From Coriobacteriia bacterium (lineage in GTDB: Bacteria; Actinomycetota; Coriobacteriia; Coriobacteriales; Eggerthellaceae), in assembly GCA_030530215.1 (NCBI GenBank), contig JAUMVJ010000002.1, positions 1 to 64,000 on the forward strand: DNA of 64,000 bases. Reading direction: 5' to 3'. Of this stretch, positions 44,053 through 51,078 are shown one piece after another. The notes under the pieces were generated by a model. It saw only the letters and a list, made by a program, of their open reading frames with translations, was not told where the DNA came from and ran no database searches. The position numbers were made by a program, and so were the translations under genes. The stretch's first letter is position 1; the number at the start of each line of letters is the position of its first letter.

Positions 44053-45315
44053 ATGAGTGCCCATATGAAGGCGGTACTGGCAAAGCACTACGAACGGGTA
44101 GTTTGCGCCTGTTGTTTCCTGTTCATCTTCGTCAACATCGGCTTGCCCAGCACCTCGTTCAATGTGTACCAAAGCTACATCGTTGCGACGCCGGGAGTGG
44201 GCGATACAGGTGGTTCTTTGGTGCTTGCGTGCCGTACCCTGGTGTCGCTTATTTGCATGTTTTTGGTGGTTAAGTGGTATCAATTTTTCGACTGCCGCTT
44301 GGGCGTGGCCATTGCCTGCATGCTCACCTGCGCGGGCTTTGTGATTTACGGCTTTGCGGGAAATCTGTGGCAGTTCATGATAGGTGCGGTGGTCGCTGGC
44401 GCGGGCTACGGCTTGGGCGGCATGGTTTGCATGACCTTCCTGGTTGGGCGCTGGTTTGAAAGCAATGTGGGCACCGCGGTGGGCATCGCCTCCTGCGGCA
44501 GTGGCGTGGCTTCGATGCTCATGCCCGTCGTTGCGCATGCGCTTATCGAGAATTTCTCTTTGTCGGTTTCATTCTGGGTTGAGGCGGGCATAGCCCTTGT
44601 GGTTGGCCTGCTGGTGGTGTTGCTTTTGCGCAACCGCCCCGAGGAAATGGGGCTGGAAAAATACGTTAACCCGCATGAGCTTGAGGACGACAAGCCTCAT
44701 GTTCACATGGGCGCCACGCGGCCCTTGAAGCCCATTGCGCATCATGCGATGTTTGTCGGCATGGTGTGCATCGGCTCTATTAGCATCGCGGGCTTCGGCT
44801 ATCTGGGTATTTTGATGACCTCTTCAGGCTTCCCGGCTTTCTATTCCGCGATCATGCTTTCGGTTGCGGGCCTGGCGCTTACCATGGGCAAGTTCCTAAC
44901 CGGCATCGTATTCGATGCGGTGGGCACGCGTATGGGCTCGGCCATCTTCTTCGTCATGATGATCGCTGGATTGCTGATCTGCTGTTTTGCCGGTTTGCAG
45001 AACCAGACGCTTACTGCCGTGGGCATGGTGTTGTTGGGTTTGGGCGCTGCTTTGGGTACGGTGGGCATCAGCGTGTGGTCGCTTGACCTGTCCACCTCCA
45101 TGGAGCGCGGTCGCTTGGTCAAGGACTTGCAGATTGCCTACAACTCGGGCGGCTTTTTGTTCAACCTGTTGCCAGGCGTTTTGATGGAGCTTACGGGCAC
45201 TTACACGATTTCGTACGGCATTTTGACGGCGCTCGGCACTTTGGCTTTCGTCATCGTGATGATCATCTACCTGCAAAAGGGTCCTTCCGTGGTGGGCAAT
45301 ATTCGTCGTCGCTAG
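44053..45315 (+). CDS. Major facilitator superfamily transporter
   Basis: The 420-residue membrane protein has the twelve-helix MFS layout. It resembles the oxalate/formate antiporter-like (OFA) branch, for example AGAGYGLGGMVCMTFLVGRWF in helix 4, GNRPEEMG-like LRNRPEEMGLEKYV before the central loop and GKFLTGIVFDAVGTRMG between helices 8 and 9. A short cytosolic loop of ~25 residues with several His (PHVHMGATRPLKPIAHH) follows the first half. ATG 44053 is preceded by AAAGAAG; ATG 44065 is an alternative. The substrate is unknown. Confidence 0.88.
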   Translation: MSAHMKAVLAKHYERVVCACCFLFIFVNIGLPSTSFNVYQSYIVATPGVGDTGGSLVLACRTLVSLICMFLVVKWYQFFDCRLGVAIACMLTCAGFVIYGFAGNLWQFMIGAVVAGAGYGLGGMVCMTFLVGRWFESNVGTAVGIASCGSGVASMLMPVVAHALIENFSLSVSFWVEAGIALVVGLLVVLLLRNRPEEMGLEKYVNPHELEDDKPHVHMGATRPLKPIAHHAMFVGMVCIGSISIAGFGYLGILMTSSGFPAFYSAIMLSVAGLALTMGKFLTGIVFDAVGTRMGSAIFFVMMIAGLLICCFAGLQNQTLTAVGMVLLGLGAALGTVGISVWSLDLSTSMERGRLVKDLQIAYNSGGFLFNLLPGVLMELTGTYTISYGILTALGTLAFVIVMIIYLQKGPSVVGNIRRR

Positions 45316-45468
45316 GCGCTGCTGCGAACGGTCCGGGAGTCTTTGCTGTAGGGCGTGCCGGGTGGATGCCTGGTTTTTCGGCTGGTTGAAATCTTCGAGT
45401 AGCTTGTGCTTGCTGTTAGTTGAGTCGGGCAGGTCAAGCAGGTCGGGCAAAGGAAGGCTTTAGCGCAG

Positions 45469-46461
45469 ATGGCTGCTTCGCAGACGAACAATCAAAAGAT
45501 AAAGCTCCTGGAACTTTTGAAGATCCTCTTCGAGCAAACTGACGAGGAGCGCGGCCTCACCATGCCTCAAATCATCGAGGCTCTGGCCGAGCGGGGGATC
45601 GACGCCGAGCGCAAGGCGATTTATCGTGATCTGGCTGCGCTGGAGGCTTGCGGTTTTGAGGTGGAGCATTTGCGCACGTCGCCGGTGCAATATGCGCTGG
45701 TATCTCGGCCATTCACGGAGGGCGAGCTGCGCTTGCTTGTTGACTCGGTTCAAAGCTCGCGCTTTTTGACGGAGGGGAAATCGGCCAGCTTGGTGCGCGC
45801 CATCAAGTCTCTTGCATCCAAGCGCCAGCGCGAGGATCTAAGCCATCGTTTGCATGTTGAGGGGCGCATCAAGATGCAAAACGAATCGGTGTTCTACAAC
45901 CTGGATGCTATTCAGCGGGCTTTGGCCAATCATCGGAAAATCAGCTTTCTGTACTTTCGTTACAACGTGAACAAAGAGCGCGTGCTGCGCCGCGAGGGCC
46001 GACGCTACGAGGCAAGCCCCGTGCAGCTGACTTACGTCAACGACTGCTATTACCTCATTACCTACTCGGATAAATACGAGGATTTCGCCAACTATCGCCT
46101 GGACCGTATGCTGGACATCGAGGTGTTGGACGAAAAGGCTGCGCGCAATTCTCAGATTGCGAATTTCGATTTGGAGGAATACTCCAACCGTTCGTTCGGT
46201 ATGTATACAGGTGAGTCGGTGTCGGCTTCCTTCATCGTGGACGAGCTTGCCATGGGTGCCGTGATCGATCGCTTCGGCTTCGACGTTGCGGTGTCGCCGG
46301 TAGACGCCGAACATGCGCGCGTGCATGCGGTGGTGATGGAATCGCCCACCTTTTTCGGTTGGCTTGCCGAACGCGGCACGCATATGACCATCGAGCACCC
46401 TGCTTCCCTGAAAAGGTCCTATCAAGACTACCTGCAGGGTATCTTGCGGGCGTACGAATGA
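45469..46461 (+). CDS. WYL-domain transcriptional regulator
   Basis: The 330-residue protein begins with an HTH_11-type winged helix (LLELLKILFEQTDEERGLTM, IDAERKAIYRDLAALE). A WYL domain follows from about residue 145 (QRALANHRKISFLYFRYNVN, YEASPVQLTYVNDCYYLITYSD, NYRLDRMLDIEVL), then the WCX-type C-terminal domain (DEL...VIDRFGFDV). WYL regulators sense nucleic acids or small ligands. AAAGGAAGG lies 11 bases before the ATG, which is rather far. It follows the MFS gene but 150 bases separate them. Confidence 0.9.
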   Translation: MAASQTNNQKIKLLELLKILFEQTDEERGLTMPQIIEALAERGIDAERKAIYRDLAALEACGFEVEHLRTSPVQYALVSRPFTEGELRLLVDSVQSSRFLTEGKSASLVRAIKSLASKRQREDLSHRLHVEGRIKMQNESVFYNLDAIQRALANHRKISFLYFRYNVNKERVLRREGRRYEASPVQLTYVNDCYYLITYSDKYEDFANYRLDRMLDIEVLDEKAARNSQIANFDLEEYSNRSFGMYTGESVSASFIVDELAMGAVIDRFGFDVAVSPVDAEHARVHAVVMESPTFFGWLAERGTHMTIEHPASLKRSYQDYLQGILRAYE

Positions 46462-46482
46462 TTCCTCGCTGAATGACGAAAG

Positions 46483-46507
46483 GGAACCCCTCATCTTGAG
46501 GGGTTCC
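46483..46507 (+). terminator. Terminator after the WYL regulator
   Basis: A perfect 11-bp stem (46483-46493 with 46497-46507) with a 3-base loop, followed by TTGTATTTTTATT. Confidence 0.85.
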
Positions 46508-47046
46508 TTGTATTTTTATTGAATAGTGTTTTCGGAGTACTTTTAGCTATTCGTCCTACTGAGGTTTTGCTTTTCTTTCGCAACGAAACAAAGTCTTCGA
46601 TGTGAGCTGCTAGGTCAAATGGCTCGGCTTTTGAGCCTGACTGTGGTTTAAATCAGGCGACGCTTGGGGCTCGAATTTGAGCCGTAAGTTACTGTGAAAT
46701 CTCTCATCTACCTGGCATTATGATTGCAAGGCGTCGTCTATTAGGCTTGAGCGTTTTGGGTAATTGATTATCAGCTGGGCGGCGCCTTCTCTTCTTTTCT
46801 TTGGCGACGCGACTTGTGCCTTTAGACTGCTAACCCCGTTGCGCTGCTAGAGCGCGGGTCCCCGATTAAAAGCAGCTTTATCAAAGGCGCACGCTTGCTC
46901 GAAGGCGTGGCAGCTTTGGTTGGACGTCAAAAGCGTAAACCTCGGCTAACTAAAAAATCTTTCAACAAACCTTTTCAAATTGATTGCTCTTTTGCATAAT
47001 GGCGGTAGTGAGCTTAATAGGAATCATTACTGAAAAGAAGATCGCT
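46508..47046. other. Long gene-free leader of the reverse rubrerythrin gene
   Basis: About 540 bases without credible coding. Two similar short hairpins occur: GGCTC/GAGCC at 46621-46637 and again at 46668-46683, the latter almost a 16-bp palindrome. Between them GCCTGA and TCAGGC (46635-46658) form another inverted repeat. Near the gene, CATAAT (about 46996) may be a -10 box, and AATAGGAATCATTACT (about 47016) looks like a degenerate Fur/PerR-type operator. Confidence 0.45.
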
Positions 47047-47625
47047 ATGTTGTTTATTTGTCCCGTTTGCGGTTACGTCGAAGAGTTCGATGGCGACGAG
47101 CTGCCCGCTGATTTCGTTTGCCCTGTTTGCAAGGTGCCTGGTTCCAAGTTTGTGAAGCAGACTCCTGCAGAAGATGGCGGCGAGGATTTGGTGTGGGTTT
47201 CTGAGCATCGCATCGGTGTTGGCATGCTTGACGAGGTTCCCGCTGAGCTGCAGAGCTTCCTGCGCGCCGAGTACAACGGCGAGTGCTCCGAGGCTGGCAT
47301 GTACCTGGCAATGGCACGCGTTGCTTATCGCGAAGGTTACCCCGAAGTTGGCGCCTACTACGAAACCGCCGCTTGGGAGGAGGCTGGCCATGCAGCCCGT
47401 TACGCCGAGTTCATCGGCGGCGAGATCGTGAGCGATTCCACTGAGGAGAACCTGAAGCGCCGCGTTGCCGCCGAAAACGGTGCCTGCAAAGCCAAGACCG
47501 ATATGGCCAAGCTTGCCAAGCAACATAACCTCGACGCCCTGCACGATAGCATTCACGAGATGGCTCGCGACGAGGCTCGTCATGGCCAGGCTTTCCAGGG
47601 CTTGCTGAAGAGGTATTTCGGCTAG
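47047..47625 (+). CDS. Reverse rubrerythrin (rubredoxin domain first)
   Basis: The 192-residue protein has the rubredoxin domain at the N-terminus (FICPVCGYVEEFDGDELPAD, CPVCKVPGSKF), then a ferritin-like diiron domain (EYNGECSEAGMYLAMARVAY, YYETAAWEEAGHAARYAEFI, HEMARDEARHGQAFQGLL). This order marks the reverse rubrerythrin/NADH peroxidase type. It would detoxify peroxide with electrons from a reductase elsewhere. It complements the classical rubrerythrin at 41515. The start ATG 47047 has a weak AAGAAG site. Confidence 0.93.
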   Translation: MLFICPVCGYVEEFDGDELPADFVCPVCKVPGSKFVKQTPAEDGGEDLVWVSEHRIGVGMLDEVPAELQSFLRAEYNGECSEAGMYLAMARVAYREGYPEVGAYYETAAWEEAGHAARYAEFIGGEIVSDSTEENLKRRVAAENGACKAKTDMAKLAKQHNLDALHDSIHEMARDEARHGQAFQGLLKRYFG

Positions 47626-47672
47626 TTTTCGTCTAAGCAATATCTGGCTGTGCGAACTTGCAGCCAAGCTGA

Positions 47673-47697
47673 GAGGTCCGGCCCCGCGCCGGGCCTC
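47673..47697 (+). terminator. Terminator after reverse rubrerythrin
   Basis: A 10-bp stem (47673-47682 with 47688-47697; one G-T pair) with a 5-base loop, followed by GTTTTGTGTTT. Confidence 0.85.
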
Positions 47698-47843
47698 GTT
47701 TTGTGTTTCTTAACTTTTACGTCGATTCGAGCGTGGGGGATGATTCGGGGTATTAGCTGAGGCAGCGTTCTTTTTTTGCGAGTGGAAATGGGGCAAAAAT
47801 AGAGCAAAAACCCAAACGGGGCATGGAGTTTTTGAACCGCAGG

Positions 47844-47927
47844 CAAAATGTCACTCGTTTACTATCTTTTTTCGACCCTTGGGGATTTTTTGACTAGCAA
47901 AACAATCTCTTGTTCCCAAAATGTCAC
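47844..47927. repeat. Direct repeat CAAAATGTCAC upstream of focA
   Basis: The 11-mer CAAAATGTCAC occurs at 47844-47854 and 47917-47927, 73 bases apart (about seven helical turns). It lies in the ~360-base gene-free stretch before focA and could be a pair of operator sites. Nothing else is recognised there. Confidence 0.45.
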
Positions 47928-48062
47928 ACACGAACGAGTAATGCGTCGGACCTGTCTTTGGCCGTCGGCGGGATTTGAATGAAGCGCGCCCTGCCTGCGA
48001 TGCCGCAAGGTTCACCTCGCACCGAATCCGTTTAAAAAAGAAAAACTCTGGAGGTGATTGCT

Positions 48063-48911
48063 GTGGCTCTAGACGCCGCGGAGGTCAAAGTTCTGAAACC
48101 GGATGTCCTTGCGCCTGCTGAGATCGAGGCTAAGGCCGAGGTTTTGGCTGTTGGTAAGGCTGGCATGAATGCGCTCACCATGTTTGTTTTGGCAATAGCG
48201 GCGGGCCTGTTCATCGGCTGCGGCGCAACCTTGTTTACTTTGGTTCAGGGCGACACTGATCTTCCCTTCGCCGTCAAGCGTGTGATGGGCGGCTCTTGCT
48301 TCTCGGTTGGCCTGATGCTAGTTGTCGTTTGTGGCTCCGAGCTGTTCACAGGCAATTGCTTGATGGTATGCGGCTTGGGTAGCAAGAAAATCAGGCTTTC
48401 CGGCATGCTTCGCAACTGGGTGGTGGTTTGGATCGGGAACTTCGTCGGCTCGCTGTTTTTGGCCGTCGTCGTTTGCGGGTCGGCAATGGCGGCCATGAAC
48501 AACGGTGCCGTGGGCGACGCCATGGTTGCCACCGCGGTTTCCAAGGTAACGCCTGATGCGCTTACCTTGTTCTGCAAGGCCATCATGTGCAACTTCCTTG
48601 TGTGCCTTGCTGTGTGGATGACTTTCGGCGCGCGCACCTTGGTCGACAAGATCGTGGCCTGCGTTATGCCCATCACCGCTTTCGTCGCCTGCGGCTTCGA
48701 ACATAGCGTTGCCAACATGTTCTTCCTGTTCGAGGGCTGGCTTGCCAAGCTCATGGGCTACGGCGCCGGTGTTGCAAACGTCGGCTCGCTCGACTTAGGG
48801 CCCATTTTCTACAACCTGGGAATCGTCACCCTAGGCAATATCGTCGGCGGGTCGATCCTGGTCGGCTTGCTCTACTGGATCGCCTTCGCACGCGGCAAGA
48901 AGGACGATTAG
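48063..48911 (+). CDS. focA: Formate/nitrite transporter family channel
   Basis: The 282-residue membrane protein is of the FNT family: about six helices, with GLFIGCGATLFTLVQGD in helix 1, CGSELFTGNCLMV in helix 2b, RNWVVVWIGNFVGSL in helix 3, and GFEHSVANMFFL, whose His is the central pore residue. A TM-free N-terminus of ~40 residues precedes. GTG 48063 is chosen because GGAGG lies nine bases upstream. The formate dehydrogenase genes follow 334 bases later, which favours formate over nitrite as cargo. Confidence 0.9.
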   Translation: MALDAAEVKVLKPDVLAPAEIEAKAEVLAVGKAGMNALTMFVLAIAAGLFIGCGATLFTLVQGDTDLPFAVKRVMGGSCFSVGLMLVVVCGSELFTGNCLMVCGLGSKKIRLSGMLRNWVVVWIGNFVGSLFLAVVVCGSAMAAMNNGAVGDAMVATAVSKVTPDALTLFCKAIMCNFLVCLAVWMTFGARTLVDKIVACVMPITAFVACGFEHSVANMFFLFEGWLAKLMGYGAGVANVGSLDLGPIFYNLGIVTLGNIVGGSILVGLLYWIAFARGKKDD

Positions 48912-49245
48912 CAAGAAGAACGACCGGCAAGAAGGACTGTTGGAAAGAAGCATCAAAAAGAACGGTCGAAGAAAGCAAGCTCAAGGAATTCAGCGCCGAG
49001 GTAGGATTTGCGCAGCATCAATGCGCTCTGCCGATGGCTTTTCCAAATGAGCGGCATTTGATTAAACGACGTTTGAAAAGATTACCCGTGTTTATGCACC
49101 TGAGCATGCATAATACACACAGAGAAATAGCCTTTTCAGGAATGTCCCGGCTCGTGTCGGGCATTCTTGATTGAAAGTGCATTATTCGCGCACGAGGATA
49201 ATGCCAGGGTATCAAGGATGAAGAGGTTCAAGGAGGATCGGCCTT
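48912..49245. other. Intergenic region before the formate dehydrogenase operon
   Basis: These 334 bases have no coding frame of note. A hairpin GAATGTCCCG/CGGGCATTC (about 49140-49166) follows a CATAAT box near 49109. Next comes an inverted repeat GCATTAT/ATAATGC (49179-49202), placed 43 bases before the start codon, which may be an operator. Confidence 0.45.
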
Positions 49246-51078
49246 ATGGCTAAGCTATCTATCGCACCAAGCTCTCATGCTGATAAACAGATAACCGACT
49301 ACCTGGAGCGCTACGAAAAGCGCGTCTCTGCAACGCCCCCAGGCATGTGCCCCATCGCGGTGCAACTGAATCTGTTGGAAACGGGCGGCTCGCAGACCTG
49401 TGGAAAGTGTGTTCCCTGCCGTGACGGCATCCCTCAGCTTGCTAACATGCTGCGTCAGGTGCGCGATTGCAAGGCTGGCCCCGAGACGCTCGACAAAATC
49501 CGCAGCTTGGCTACTGTTATCCGTGATTCCTCCGACTGTGCTGTTGGCTACGAGGCCGGCAACGTGGTTCTTGAGGGCTTGGATTCTTTCGCCGACGAAT
49601 ATGCAAGCCACATTCAGGAAGGCTCTTGCCTCTCCGACGTTTCGCAGAAGCTTCCTTGCGAGGCTCTTTGCCCTGCGCACGTTGACGTTCCTGGCTATAT
49701 CGCCCTGGTTTCCGAGGGCCGCTACGCCGAGGCCGTGCAGCTCATTCGCAAGGATAACCCCTTCCCAACCATGTGCGCGCTCGTTTGCGAGCACCCTTGC
49801 GAGGTGCGTTGCCGTCGCCAGCTTATTGATGCCCCGGTGAACATTCGTGGCATCAAACGCTTCGCGGTAGACATGGCACCTGCCGATACCGTCCCTGTGC
49901 CCAAGCGTCTGCCTGACACCGGCCGCCATATCGCCGTCGTTGGCGCTGGCCCTTCGGGCTTGACCTGCGCTTACTATCTTGCGCTGATGGGTCATAAGGT
50001 AACTGTCTATGAAGGTCGCTCCAAGATGGGCGGTATGACTCGCTACGGCATTCCTGCCTACCGTTTCCCGCGCGAGCTTCTTGACCGTGATATTCGCGCA
50101 GTCCTTTCGGTCGGCAACATCGACGTTAAGATGAATACCCAGCTCGCCAAGGAAGACGAGGCGCGCATCATTGCCGAGCACGACGCCGTTTACGTGGCCG
50201 TTGGCGCGCAAATCGGCAAGACCTTGAAGCTCGACGGCGTTGAGGCCGAGGGCGTTATGTCTGCTGTTGACCTTCTGGGTAAGATCGGCGACGACCAGTA
50301 CCCCGACTTCACGGGCAAGAAGGTCGCTGTTATCGGTGGCGGCAACGTTGCCATGGACTGCTGTCGCACTTCGGTTCGCCTAGGTGCATCTGAGGTTACT
50401 TGCGTGTACCGCCGTCGCATCGAGGACATGACCGCGCTTTATTCCGAGATCGAGTCGGCCATGCAGGAAGGCGTCGAAATGATGACGCTTGCTGCCCCCG
50501 AGCGCATCGAGGTCGATGAGAACGGCCATTGCGCAGCGCTTATCGCTCAGCCCCAGTACATCAGCGCGGTTAAGCGTGGTCGTCCTGCGCCGGCTAAGGC
50601 CGACAAGCCCGAGGTGCGCATCGAGGCCGATATTGTCCTTATCGCGGTCGGCCAGGACATCATGTCTACCCATTACGGCATGCCCGTTTCCTCCCGCAAA
50701 CCCTACAAGGCTGACGAGTTCCTTAAGGCCGAGGGCTTTGAGAACGTCTTCGTTGGCGGCGACTGCCAGACCGGCCCCGCCACCGTTATCAAAGCTATCG
50801 GCGCTGGCAAGGTTGCGGCGCGCAATATCGACGAGTTCCTGGGTTACCACCACAAGCTCGATTGCGGCGTGAGCGCCCCCGCGCCTCGCGCAAACGATCG
50901 TCAGGCTTACGGTCGCGTCAACATCGCCGAGCGCCCTGCCCGTGAGCGCAAGCGCGATTTCGAGGGTGTTGAAATTGAGATGAGCCTTGAAGAGGCAATG
51001 CAGGAATCCAGGCGCTGCCTGCGTTGCGACCATTACGGTTGCGGCGTCTTGCAGGATGGCAGGCATCAGTATGTCTAA
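49246..51078 (+). CDS. NAD(P)H-linked flavoprotein subunit of formate dehydrogenase (NuoF tail + GltD-like)
   Basis: The 610-residue protein is a fusion. Residues ~1-125 match the C-terminal [4Fe-4S] domain of NuoF (Cys52, 55, 58 in TCGKCVPC and Cys98). Residues 138-205 are the Fer4_20 cysteine domain of GltD/dihydropyrimidine dehydrogenase (Cys138, 142, 177, 181, 185, 189). The remainder is a two-Rossmann flavin reductase (VVGAGPSGLTCAYY; VIGGGNVAMDCCRT; FVGGDCQTGPATV). It lacks NuoF's FMN domain. AAGGAGG precedes the ATG, and the last bases overlap the formate dehydrogenase gene. It likely links that enzyme to NAD(P). Confidence 0.85.
   Translation: MAKLSIAPSSHADKQITDYLERYEKRVSATPPGMCPIAVQLNLLETGGSQTCGKCVPCRDGIPQLANMLRQVRDCKAGPETLDKIRSLATVIRDSSDCAVGYEAGNVVLEGLDSFADEYASHIQEGSCLSDVSQKLPCEALCPAHVDVPGYIALVSEGRYAEAVQLIRKDNPFPTMCALVCEHPCEVRCRRQLIDAPVNIRGIKRFAVDMAPADTVPVPKRLPDTGRHIAVVGAGPSGLTCAYYLALMGHKVTVYEGRSKMGGMTRYGIPAYRFPRELLDRDIRAVLSVGNIDVKMNTQLAKEDEARIIAEHDAVYVAVGAQIGKTLKLDGVEAEGVMSAVDLLGKIGDDQYPDFTGKKVAVIGGGNVAMDCCRTSVRLGASEVTCVYRRRIEDMTALYSEIESAMQEGVEMMTLAAPERIEVDENGHCAALIAQPQYISAVKRGRPAPAKADKPEVRIEADIVLIAVGQDIMSTHYGMPVSSRKPYKADEFLKAEGFENVFVGGDCQTGPATVIKAIGAGKVAARNIDEFLGYHHKLDCGVSAPAPRANDRQAYGRVNIAERPARERKRDFEGVEIEMSLEEAMQESRRCLRCDHYGCGVLQDGRHQYV

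Noticed and set aside
46820-46900. Possible tRNA-like sequence (GCTAACCCCGTT... GCGGGTCCCC)
   Set aside because: No acceptor stem or proper T-arm can be folded around it.
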